The notes under the pieces are model-generated. The model was not told the origin of the DNA. It saw only the letters and a list, made by a program, of their open reading frames with translations, and made no database searches. From Schlesneria sp. (GTDB taxonomy: Bacteria; Planctomycetota; Planctomycetia; Planctomycetales; Planctomycetaceae), in NCBI GenBank assembly GCA_025353525.1, contig JANXOO010001400.1, positions 1-16,882 of the forward strand: a stretch of 16,882 nucleotides of DNA, given 5' to 3'. The position numbers and the translations under genes were made by a program. Within the stretch, counting starts at the first letter, position 1. Every line of letters begins with the position of its first letter. Below are positions 6,172 through 14,138 of this stretch, in pieces.

Positions 6172-6981
6172 ATGAAATCAACGATCGCTGACGCAAAAGC
6201 AAAAATCGACGAATTTGAGAAGCGTTCGAGCGGTACGGATTGGCTTTTCGTCAAAAAAGACGATCTTGTGCTTGGGATGCGCAGTCGCCTGCAATTACCC
6301 GATAACGTTGATTCAACATTGGTCAACTTGTGCGGGCCAGCGGCGTTTTTTCGTTGCCTTGCGATGGATGACCCGGTGGCTTACGTGAGAGCCATCATCT
6401 CGCTCTACGAAACAAACTCAGCGCTCCTTGGAAGTCGAATATTCAAGGCAAGTTACGGATTGCGAATCGCCAAACTCTCTCCTCCAACACTGATGAATGA
6501 CGGGAGTACTGCGACGATGTCAGCGGTCGACTGGGTTCCAATGGCCAGCTTGCGCGACGATGAGAACTCGTTAATCAGTTTTGACGATGCCGATGGCGGA
6601 CTGAGCGGTTTGACCATGCCCTCCGGCCTCGAAAAGTGGTTCAAGCAGGCTGGCTATACCGACATCAAGAATGTGACAAATCTGGTACTGACCAAAGATC
6701 AGGAGAACATCGAAAAGGCAGACTGGTATCGTTCGATGAGCGGTTATCGCGTCTGCCTGCTCATTGATTCCGATATGCTGAAAGCAGCAAAACAAAACAA
6801 CAAATCACTTTATCCCGACCACTGGGTCACATTGACGGAACCGGTTTCGATTAATGATGGAATGTTCAAGACCAGCGTTCACAGTTGGGGAAAAATCATG
6901 CCCATCCCGGAACTCGGCACGATGACCTTGAAAGTTTTCCTGAGAAATTACTATGGCTACGTTGCCGCGAAACCAGCGTGA
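6172..6981 (+). CDS. Putative Hcp-linked effector, papain-like cysteine hydrolase fold (proposed)
   Basis: The 269-aa protein has a good ribosome site (AGGGAG, 7 nt spacing). It has no signal peptide, TM helix, PAAR or VgrG part. Residues 50-62 read LVNLCGPAAFFRC: an N-x-CGPA motif at a helix start is typical of the nucleophile Cys of papain/C39-like proteases and amidases (Cys54). A helix with DP-x-AY-x-x-AI-x-x-LYE follows. Near the C-terminus a strand (RVCLLIDSDML, 193-203) precedes DHWVTLTEP (His217), then SVHSWGK (235-241) and a closing NYYGYVAAKP. This order (Cys, strand, HW, strand with SWG) fits a circularly conventional papain-like fold. The third catalytic residue is unclear. Proposed role: protease, amidase or peptidoglycan hydrolase delivered with the upstream Hcp. 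An unrelated enzyme or non-enzymatic partner remains possible. The CDS itself is secure; the function is inference. Confidence 0.85.
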   Translation: MKSTIADAKAKIDEFEKRSSGTDWLFVKKDDLVLGMRSRLQLPDNVDSTLVNLCGPAAFFRCLAMDDPVAYVRAIISLYETNSALLGSRIFKASYGLRIAKLSPPTLMNDGSTATMSAVDWVPMASLRDDENSLISFDDADGGLSGLTMPSGLEKWFKQAGYTDIKNVTNLVLTKDQENIEKADWYRSMSGYRVCLLIDSDMLKAAKQNNKSLYPDHWVTLTEPVSINDGMFKTSVHSWGKIMPIPELGTMTLKVFLRNYYGYVAAKPA

Positions 6982-7218
6982 CAGAACAGGTCCCGGTTGT
7001 GCGCGGGCACAATGCGATGATCCGCGTTTTTCGACATTTTTATCAATTCATCGAGGTCAGCGCAACGTCCTTTCGGGAACTGTGTTCCGATCCCGGTTGC
7101 AAACCCTGTTGCCGATGTGTGCCTCAATCAGGGTCGCCCGCTGTATATCTCCCTGCCAATTCGCTCTACAATGGAGTCTGCGTGGAGTTGCCGGTTTGAT
7201 CCGTCCTGAAGGCTCATC

Positions 7219-9231
7219 ATGTTGCGTGGTTCAGTTGTCCTGACATCTCTTGTATTTCTTCCTGTCTTTGCGCTGCCGGTACTGTTTGGCGAAGTGGTTC
7301 CCGACCGGAAGGGACGATTGCTCGACGAAATCAAGTACCTCGCGTCGGACGAACTGGAAGGTCGCGGGATCGGGACTGACGGAATTAATCTGGCGGCAGA
7401 TTTTATCAAGCGGGAATTTGCGGAGGCCGGCCTTGCGGTTGATCGTGTCGATGGAGGTGCATTTCAAAAGTTCAATCTGGTGACAGGTTCAAAACTCGGC
7501 GAACTCAATACGTTGCAATTGAGCGGCCCGCATGGATCGACGATCGAAGTCACGGTCGGTAAGGATGCTGAGGTTTGCTCATTCGGAGGAAGTGGATCGT
7601 TTTCCGGTGACGTGGTGTTCCTCGGTTATGGAATCGATTCAGCAGACGACCATTACAACGATTTCGAAGGAGTCGATGTCGAAGGAAAAGTCGTGATCGT
7701 GATGCGCCGAAATCCTCGACAGGCCGACCCGGCCAGTCCGTTCGCGTCCACTCATGGTGTTTCACGACACGCAGATCTTCGTACCAAGATGACTCATCTT
7801 GCCGAGCATAAGGTGGCTGCCGTTCTGTTCGTCAATGACCCGTATGCGGCAGTCAAGGCGGCAACGACTCGGCGCGAAAACCTCGCCAGGGCCAGCGACA
7901 ACGTCGTGACTGCCGCCGAAGGGTTTCTTGTTGCATCGGCTCCTGAAACCGAAGCGAAAGAGACAGAAGCCGCAAAAACGAAACTGGCAGATACTTTGAG
8001 TCAGTTAAAATCGCTTCGCGCATCAAGCGGAGCAGGAGACGACGATCCGTTGATGAAATTCGGGTATGCGGGAAACGGAGACAGTCCTTCGATGCCACCC
8101 GCATTCCACATTTCTGCAAAAAAGTGCGATCAAATGCTTGCCGCAAATGATACGGATCTTGCGAGGCTCGAAGCCGCGATTGATGCCACATTAAAGCCAC
8201 GGTCCTTTGCACTGTCAGGCTGGTCTGCCAAAGGAGTCACCAGCGTCGAAAAAGTTCGCACAGATGTCTTCAATGTCATCGGAGTGATTGATGGCGAAGG
8301 ACCACTCGCCAACGAGACTGTCATTGTTGGAGCGCACTATGACCATGTCGGGCGTGGCGGGCAGAATTCGCTCGCTCCAGGATCGACCGAAATCCACAAC
8401 GGAGCAGACGACAATGCCTCGGGAACAGTAACGCTGCTCGAACTGGCGCGGCGATTCGGCGTGCTCGCGAAATCGAAGAAGCCGGCACGTCGACTGGTGT
8501 TCATCGCGTTCACGGGTGAAGAAATGGGGCTACTGGGCTCGGCCCGATACACGAAAGAACCCGTTTTTCCGCTGGAATCAACAGTCGCCATGCTGAATAT
8601 GGATATGGTCGGTCGGCTGAAAGATGACAAATTGATTATCTATGGAACGGGGACGAGCTCCCGATGGGAGTCGGACCTCGAACGACTGAATGGCGCGAGC
8701 GGGTTCAAACTGATTTTCAAGCCGGAAGGGTTTGGCCCCAGCGATCATTCGTCGTTCTACGCGAAAAAGATCCCGGTGCTTCATTTCTTCACCGGTGAGC
8801 ATTCAGACTACCACCGTCCGACCGACGATTGGGAAAAGATCAACATCGACGGAGTTGCCCGGGTTGCGGACTTGATGGAATCGACGATTCTGTCAGTCGT
8901 TGATCGGACCGACCGTCCGGATTACATCGAAGTCAAAAATGCCGGAGGACCAGGTCGTGGCGGGAACCGGCCCTATGTCGGCACAGTCCCGGATTACAGC
9001 AACGAAGAACCGGGCGTCGCGCTCAGCGGCGTCAGTTCGGGGGGGCCGGCAGACAAGGCGGGTATCAAGGGGGGTGACAGAATCATCAAAATCGGATCGA
9101 AAGCAATTCTCAATCTCAACGACTATGACTCGGTATTGCGAGGTTTTGCGCCAGGTGAACGGGTCGATTTTGTCGTGATTCGAAACGCGAGCGAAGTGAC
9201 ACTCAACGTGACGCTCGAGCCCCCTCGATAG
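7219..9231 (+). CDS. Exported M28 family zinc peptidase with PA-like insert and C-terminal PDZ domain
   Basis: The protein has 670 aa, with a signal peptide at about 1-25 (hydrophobic core LTSLVFLPVFALPVLF). Residues about 95-300 form a PA-like insertion with a charged Glu/Ala/Lys linker near 243-265. The M28 catalytic core is complete: AHYDH (His373), GADDNASG (Asp397/398), TGEE (Glu434-435), NMDM (Asp462) and DYHRPTD (His532). It should bind two zinc ions and act as an exported aminopeptidase. A PDZ domain follows at about 588-668 (GVALSGVSSGGPADKAG, GGDRIIKIG), linked by a Gly/Arg-rich stretch. PDZ-bearing M28 enzymes are known in planctomycetes and other phyla. AAGG-like sequence (gaagg) precedes the ATG by 7 nt. 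The next gene begins within 60 bp, so co-transcription is likely. The 237-bp upstream gap holds no convincing gene. Confidence 0.95.
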   Translation: MLRGSVVLTSLVFLPVFALPVLFGEVVPDRKGRLLDEIKYLASDELEGRGIGTDGINLAADFIKREFAEAGLAVDRVDGGAFQKFNLVTGSKLGELNTLQLSGPHGSTIEVTVGKDAEVCSFGGSGSFSGDVVFLGYGIDSADDHYNDFEGVDVEGKVVIVMRRNPRQADPASPFASTHGVSRHADLRTKMTHLAEHKVAAVLFVNDPYAAVKAATTRRENLARASDNVVTAAEGFLVASAPETEAKETEAAKTKLADTLSQLKSLRASSGAGDDDPLMKFGYAGNGDSPSMPPAFHISAKKCDQMLAANDTDLARLEAAIDATLKPRSFALSGWSAKGVTSVEKVRTDVFNVIGVIDGEGPLANETVIVGAHYDHVGRGGQNSLAPGSTEIHNGADDNASGTVTLLELARRFGVLAKSKKPARRLVFIAFTGEEMGLLGSARYTKEPVFPLESTVAMLNMDMVGRLKDDKLIIYGTGTSSRWESDLERLNGASGFKLIFKPEGFGPSDHSSFYAKKIPVLHFFTGEHSDYHRPTDDWEKINIDGVARVADLMESTILSVVDRTDRPDYIEVKNAGGPGRGGNRPYVGTVPDYSNEEPGVALSGVSSGGPADKAGIKGGDRIIKIGSKAILNLNDYDSVLRGFAPGERVDFVVIRNASEVTLNVTLEPPR

Positions 9232-9287
9232 ATGGTTTGAAATTGGCTTTCAGTCAGATCAGTTCAGATTGGCAAGGCGACAGTGCG

Positions 9288-10565
9288 ATGCAAGATCGGG
9301 ATTGGCAAACGACCGACAATTCGTCACGTTTCGGACGCACGAGAACACTCGGCAATACGTCTTCGCTATTTGTGCTTTCAGTGTGCGTCGTCTGGATCGG
9401 CGGTTGTGGAGGTTCCCCGACGCAGGCACCTCCCCGATCAGTGGCCAGTCCGAGTGTGCAAACGAGTCAGGCTTCAAGCCCCACGCCACAGTCAGCGGCC
9501 AATTCGTCATCGGCTCCCAAGCCGAAACCCAAACCCGTCGAAAAGAAATCACTGATACCTGCAAACGCAGACCCGAGAACTGTTTTTCTCGTCAGCAGTA
9601 TCGGTGAGCCGATGGAAGTTACCGGAACCAGCGGTGTTTTGCCCACTGATCAATTTGAAGTTGTTGCAGGGGATTTTCGACTGGATTCAACGAGACTTGT
9701 CGTGGAATCGGGCAAGACTTCGGCTGTGATTCAATCGCTGGTCGGGACAGGAAAGCCGAAAGCGGGATTCACTCTTCCCAAGGGCTTCGAGGTTGTTAAG
9801 GAACTCGGGTATAGCGACGAAGGGTATCCGATGCGAATTCACTGCCTGAAGACGGGAACCAGACTGGCACTCGTTCCGGCAGGAAGCGCGATTATTGGCA
9901 CTGACGAAGGACCTGACGAATGCAAGCCTTCCCTGACCGTCCAGCTCGACAATTTTTATATGGAAGTGCTTGAAGTCACTGTTCAGGATTACGACAAGTT
10001 TCGTGATGAACAACGGGCGAAAAAGAAGCCCGTACCTCCATCTCCGTCAAATCCGTCGGCACCGCCGCAATCTCCGGCACTGGGCATCGCATGGGGAATT
10101 GCCGCAAACTACGCGCGTTGGGGTGGAATGGAACTACCCACTGAAGCTGAATTCGAGAAGGCGTCACGTGGCCCGAATGGTCTACGTACACCGTGGGGAA
10201 ACGGGAAAGCCCTCTGGGCCAACCGAACATTGACAACCACAGGAGCCTACCCGACCGACAGCAGTCCGTACGGCATCCTGGATCTTGGAGGAAACGCCAT
10301 GGAATGGTGTGCTGATTTGTACTCACCCACAGCGCATGCGGACATCCTCGCGTCCAGTGCGAATGAAATCCCCCGCAATTGGGGCGGTCCAAAGAAAGTT
10401 CGCGATATGAATCTTCGCGTTGTCAAAGGAACCGGAAAAGATTTCAGTTCCTGGAACCGCATGGGAAAAGACATTGGCAAAGGACATCCCGAAGTCGGCT
10501 TTCGGTGCGTCCTCAGGATCCCCAACGATCCTAAAACATCAGATGCGTCCAGGGCGGCTCAGTAA
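9288..10565 (+). CDS. Lipoprotein with degenerate SUMF1/formylglycine-generating-enzyme domain
   Basis: The protein has 425 aa from the ATG at 9288 (AAGG upstream); a TTG at 9237 would lengthen it by 17 residues. A hydrophobic segment (27-39) ends GGC (Cys40), a lipobox-like site. It is followed by a Ser/Pro/Ala/Lys-rich linker (41-90) typical of surface lipoproteins. Residues about 188-412 carry the FGE-sulfatase fold signature: ALVPAGSAIIG, NFYMEVLEVTVQDY, LPTEAEFEKASRG with TPWG, GNAMEWC-D-Y, LRVVKG, and a closing VGFRCVLR. The region that carries the active-site cysteine pair in true FGE has no second Cys here (only Cys407 in GFRC), so enzyme activity is unlikely. It is more probably a binding or structural module. 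It lies 56 bp (or 5 bp from the TTG) after the M28 peptidase stop and probably shares its mRNA. Confidence 0.88.
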   Translation: MQDRDWQTTDNSSRFGRTRTLGNTSSLFVLSVCVVWIGGCGGSPTQAPPRSVASPSVQTSQASSPTPQSAANSSSAPKPKPKPVEKKSLIPANADPRTVFLVSSIGEPMEVTGTSGVLPTDQFEVVAGDFRLDSTRLVVESGKTSAVIQSLVGTGKPKAGFTLPKGFEVVKELGYSDEGYPMRIHCLKTGTRLALVPAGSAIIGTDEGPDECKPSLTVQLDNFYMEVLEVTVQDYDKFRDEQRAKKKPVPPSPSNPSAPPQSPALGIAWGIAANYARWGGMELPTEAEFEKASRGPNGLRTPWGNGKALWANRTLTTTGAYPTDSSPYGILDLGGNAMEWCADLYSPTAHADILASSANEIPRNWGGPKKVRDMNLRVVKGTGKDFSSWNRMGKDIGKGHPEVGFRCVLRIPNDPKTSDASRAAQ

Positions 10566-10571
10566 TCGTTT

Positions 10572-10596
10572 CGCGAAGCCTCAGCACGCTTCCGCG
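10572..10596. terminator. Hairpin at the convergent gene junction
   Basis: cgcgaagc (10572-10579) pairs with gcttccgcg (10588-10596), with one bulged base and an 8-nt loop. The element sits in the 15-bp gap between the SUMF1-like gene and the converging response regulator, overlapping the latter's last codons. No strong T-run follows on either side, so a bidirectional terminator is only a suggestion. Confidence 0.3.
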
Positions 10597-11264
10597 TGAG
10601 ATCGATCGATTTCGACAGCGGGCACCAGGCCTGTTCGCATGGCGTAGCGAACGAGGCCCGGAATGTCGTGAATATCAAGACGTTGCATAATCTGTGATCG
10701 ATGTGTTTCAACGGTCTTCACGCTGATTTCCAGTACCTTGGCAATCCCTTTTGTGCTGACACCTTCGGCGATTAATGTCAGGATTTCCCGTTGTCGATGC
10801 GTGAGCGGATCGGCGAGATTCTGATGGCTGGAATTAACCAGACTCATGTAACTGGCCATCACCTGTTTTGAAATGGCGGGTGTAAGATACGATTCGCCGC
10901 GAGTGACTGCCCTGATGGCAAATTCCAGTTCCGAGCCGTCCGCGTCCTTTAGCAGATAGCCAGCGGCCCCTGCTTTAACGGCTTGTGCCACAAATTCTTC
11001 ATTCGTGTGCATCGAAACAATGATCACTCGTACCTCAGGGTACTTCTCTGCCACTTGCTCGGCGACCATCAGCCCGTTCAGATTGGGCATTGCGATATCG
11101 GTGAGCAACACATCGGGCCGAAGTGCAGAGACGAGCTCCATCGCCTCCATTCCGTCACTGGCTTCGCCGACAACCTGAAAATCGGCTATACTTTGCAACA
11201 GAGAACGAACGCCAGCCCGGATCAGAACGTGGTCATCAGCGACAAGAATTCGAATCGATTCCAT
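10581..11264 (-). CDS. NarL/FixJ-type response regulator
   Basis: This 227-aa two-domain transcription factor is of normal family length. The receiver domain (about 3-120) has the acidic pair Asp10-Asp11, phospho-acceptor Asp56 in LLTDIAMP, Ser84 at the switch position and Lys106 in LLKDAD. The LuxR-type helix-turn-helix (about 155-210) has LTHRQREILTLIAEG and VKTVETHRSQIMQRL, the recognition helix. Phosphorylation by a histidine kinase should promote dimerisation and DNA binding. AAGGA lies 7 nt before the ATG. No kinase gene is adjacent, so it is an orphan regulator here. It is divergent from the DUF1549 gene across a 288-bp gap and could regulate it, though nothing in the sequence proves that. 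Confidence 0.95.
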   Translation of the reverse strand: MESIRILVADDHVLIRAGVRSLLQSIADFQVVGEASDGMEAMELVSALRPDVLLTDIAMPNLNGLMVAEQVAEKYPEVRVIIVSMHTNEEFVAQAVKAGAAGYLLKDADGSELEFAIRAVTRGESYLTPAISKQVMASYMSLVNSSHQNLADPLTHRQREILTLIAEGVSTKGIAKVLEISVKTVETHRSQIMQRLDIHDIPGLVRYAMRTGLVPAVEIDRSHAEAC

Positions 11265-11484
11265 TGCCGTATCCTTACGTCAATAGGGGAATTAACGGCT
11301 AACGCAAAATGAGTCATCACCCAACCAAACCTGCTGACATTTTGCTACAGGCCGGGCGTAATATGCCAGAAATGTTAATATCTGCATAGACTGCTATTTG
11401 AATGCACGGTCGCCGGAGGAAAATGGCGTCATTCCTCGGCTCAAACCTGAAATACGTTCGGTTCGCCACACCATAACGTTTTCC

Positions 11485-11524
11485 CGGGGTCTTCAACGCA
11501 GATTTTGCAATTGAACCGACCCCG
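11485..11524 (+). promoter_or_regulatory. Leader inverted repeat upstream of DUF1549 gene
   Basis: cggggtc-ttcaa (11485-11496) pairs with ttgaa-cc-gaccccg (11511-11524): 12 base pairs with a 2-nt bulge and a 14-nt loop. It ends 15 nt before the GGGAG ribosome site at 11540. It may be an mRNA leader hairpin or a regulator site. The rest of the 288-bp divergent gap (11265-11552) shows only AT-rich candidates such as ctgaca plus taatat near 11335-11365 (19-nt spacer), not a firm promoter. Confidence 0.4.
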
Positions 11525-11552
11525 AAGCCGTTGAATGTCGGGAGTGACCTGG

Positions 11553-14111
11553 ATGCCGCTGAAAGCAGTCGTTATTCAAAAACAATCGCACCGCCAGATC
11601 GTGATATTCGTGTTCGCGATTTGCCGCTGCCTGACGGCAGTTCCGTCGGCCACCGCAGCACCCGACTTCGAACGTGATGTCGCCCCAATCCTGATTGACC
11701 ATTGTCTTGAATGCCATCATAGCGGCAAGTCGAGCGGTGGCTTGAACCTGGCAACGGAAGCGGCACTTCTGAAAGGTGGCGAAAACGGATCGTCAGTTGT
11801 CCCGAACTCACCCGGCACGAGTTTGCTGATCGAAAGAATCACTGCCGGAGAAATGCCTCCACCTGAAAAAAACCGACGCAAACCATTGTCAGTGACGCAG
11901 TCCGCAACATTGCGAGACTGGATTGCCAGTGGTGCGAAATGGCCACAAAGCCGAGAACTGGGACTGCATGAGCAGACCGTTTCCATCGATGAATCGCGAG
12001 ATTTCTGGTCATTTCAACCCGTTCGGCGTCCGCCGATCCCGAGTCGCAGCGGATCCAGGCAGAACATCAATCCAATTGATGCCTTCATCGAAGAAAAGCT
12101 TGCAAACAACGGCCTCGAACCTGGCGAACTCGCGACGCCGCGCCAATTGCTGCGACGACTGTCGCTGGATTTGTCAGGCCTGCCACCGTCGCTCGACGAA
12201 CAAAAACAGTTTCTCGAATCGACCAGTTCGCAAGCCTGTGACGACCTCGTCGATCGATTGCTGGCGAATCAAGGCTACGGCGAACGATGGGCTCGATACT
12301 GGCTCGACCTGGTTCGTTACGCAGACTCGAATGGTTACGAGCGCGACGGAGCGAAGCCAGGCGTCTGGCGTTACCGTGACTACGTGATCGATTCTTTCAA
12401 TCACGACAAGCCTTATGACCGGTTTGTTGTTGAGCAACTGGCAGGCGACGAACTGGGCGACCGAACGATTGAAACGTTCGTTGCGACCGGATTCCACGCT
12501 CTCGGTGCGTGGCAAGATGAAGTCGATCCTCTCGAGGCGCCTCAATATCGTGCGGACGAACTGGACGATATGCTGCGGACAACGTCGCAAACATTTCTTG
12601 GCCTGACGATCGGTTGCGCTCGTTGCCACAATCACAAATTCGACCCGCTTTCGATGGTCGACTACTACAGCCTTTCTGCGATTCTTTCGCCGCTCAAGCG
12701 ACCAAATTCAGGCCGCGAAGATCGCGATCTGCCTGCGGGTACGCGATCTGAAATTGCGGCGGTCGAGGATCGGGATCGACGCATTGCCGAGCTGAATCGA
12801 CAAGAGAGTGAAATGCGCTCGGCCGCAGAGGCGTTATGGCTGGATTCAGGAAAGAGCAAACTTCCGTCCGAGGCGATTTCGGCATTTCGAGTTGCACTGA
12901 AGGATCGAAACCCGGAGCAGACCCAACTGGTCCGTAAATTCACGTTTGAATGGAATCTGGAAGTCACATCAGAATTGTCGGACGAACGCCGACAACAACT
13001 TGCCTTGATCGAACAAACCCGTCAATCCATGCGACGGGAAATCCCGGATTTGCCCCGCGGCTATTTTCAGTATGAAGAAGCATCGATTCCGGCCCCCGCG
13101 TACTTGCTGTTATCGGGGCGAGCATCGAACCCTGGTCCGTTGGTCCAGCCCGCCGTTCCCGTTGTTCTTGCCCGATCACAGCCGGTCATTGCTCCGGCCG
13201 ACGGAGGGACCAGTGGACGCCGAATCGCATTGGCGCAATGGATTGTCGATCCGTCAAATCCGCTTCCGGCACGAGTGATCGTGAATCGGGTTTGGCAGCA
13301 TCATTTTGGCGAAGGAATCGTGGCAACTTCCAGCGACTTCGGCCACATCGGGTCACGGCCCACTCATCCCGAGTTACTCGACTGGCTCGCTCATTGGTTC
13401 GTCCACGATGCCAGGTGGTCACTCAAGAAACTCCATCGGCTGATTGTGACGAGCCGCACATATCAAACGACATCGATCGCGACACAGCATCAGATTGAGA
13501 TCGATCCCGAAAACAAGTTACTTGCGCGGTATCGCCATCGTCGACTCGATGTCGAAGCAATCCGCGACTCAATTCTGGCGGCAAGCGGTAAACTCAATCC
13601 GGAAATGTTTGGTCCGGCAGTTTTCCTGCCGATACCGGCAAGTGTGATTGAAGCTCATACTGATAAAGACGCGGCATGGCATGTGTCGCCCGAGCCCGCA
13701 ATTTTTCGACGCACGATCTATTCATATGTAAAACGAACGCTGCTCGTGCCGATGCTCGAAGTCATGGACCTGTGCGACACTACGAACAGCACTGAAAAAC
13801 GGAGCATTACCAGCATTGCGCCACAAGCACTGACACTCTTCAATGGCGATTTCGTCAATTCTCAGGCGGCTTACTTTGCAGATCGCCTGGTTCGCGAAGC
13901 GGGAAGCGAGCCCGAACAACAAATCGATCGGGCCTACCGACTGGCACTGTCTCGTCCGCCGAGCCCGACCGAGCGGGATGCGTTGATTCGATACCTCAGC
14001 GAGAAATCCGGCGAACAGTCGATCAATTCGAAAAATGGCGGTCCACAGTCAGCTCTGACACAGATGTGTCGCGTGATTCTGAACTTGAATGAATTTGTTT
14101 ATGTCGAGTGA
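11553..14111 (+). CDS. PSCyt1-DUF1549-DUF1553 protein (planctomycete cytochrome-type surface protein)
   Basis: The start at 11553 has GGGAG 8 nt upstream; an ATG at 11535 would add 6 residues. Positions below count from 11535. A hydrophobic signal (22-42) precedes a PSCyt1 heme domain: FERDVAPIL, CLECH (57-61) and EMPPP (106-110). DUF1549 spans about 178-385, with the conserved LRRLSLDLSGLPP, GYGERWARYWLDLVRYADSNG and GCARCHNHKFDP; the last contains a second C-x-x-C-H at 361-365. DUF1553 spans about 556-840 (ALAQWIVDPSNPLPARVIVNRVW, LDVEAIRDSIL, ALTLFNGDFVNSQA). The biochemical role of this planctomycete family is not established; it is often linked to exported polysaccharide degradation. The protein is compact (852-858 aa), with no LamG or other insert between the domains. 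The DUF1501 gene follows 27 bp later, the standard partner. Confidence 0.96.
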   Translation: MPLKAVVIQKQSHRQIVIFVFAICRCLTAVPSATAAPDFERDVAPILIDHCLECHHSGKSSGGLNLATEAALLKGGENGSSVVPNSPGTSLLIERITAGEMPPPEKNRRKPLSVTQSATLRDWIASGAKWPQSRELGLHEQTVSIDESRDFWSFQPVRRPPIPSRSGSRQNINPIDAFIEEKLANNGLEPGELATPRQLLRRLSLDLSGLPPSLDEQKQFLESTSSQACDDLVDRLLANQGYGERWARYWLDLVRYADSNGYERDGAKPGVWRYRDYVIDSFNHDKPYDRFVVEQLAGDELGDRTIETFVATGFHALGAWQDEVDPLEAPQYRADELDDMLRTTSQTFLGLTIGCARCHNHKFDPLSMVDYYSLSAILSPLKRPNSGREDRDLPAGTRSEIAAVEDRDRRIAELNRQESEMRSAAEALWLDSGKSKLPSEAISAFRVALKDRNPEQTQLVRKFTFEWNLEVTSELSDERRQQLALIEQTRQSMRREIPDLPRGYFQYEEASIPAPAYLLLSGRASNPGPLVQPAVPVVLARSQPVIAPADGGTSGRRIALAQWIVDPSNPLPARVIVNRVWQHHFGEGIVATSSDFGHIGSRPTHPELLDWLAHWFVHDARWSLKKLHRLIVTSRTYQTTSIATQHQIEIDPENKLLARYRHRRLDVEAIRDSILAASGKLNPEMFGPAVFLPIPASVIEAHTDKDAAWHVSPEPAIFRRTIYSYVKRTLLVPMLEVMDLCDTTNSTEKRSITSIAPQALTLFNGDFVNSQAAYFADRLVREAGSEPEQQIDRAYRLALSRPPSPTERDALIRYLSEKSGEQSINSKNGGPQSALTQMCRVILNLNEFVYVE

Positions 14112-14138
14112 CATTGATCCGTGGGACGAGGTGCCAAA

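Noticed and set aside
7017..7199. 60-codon Cys-rich plus-strand frame after the putative effector, considered as an immunity or small metal-binding protein
   Set aside because: No ribosome site, no recognised motif beyond clustered Cys, and it lies in a frame that overlaps the effector when extended. Not enough to call a gene.
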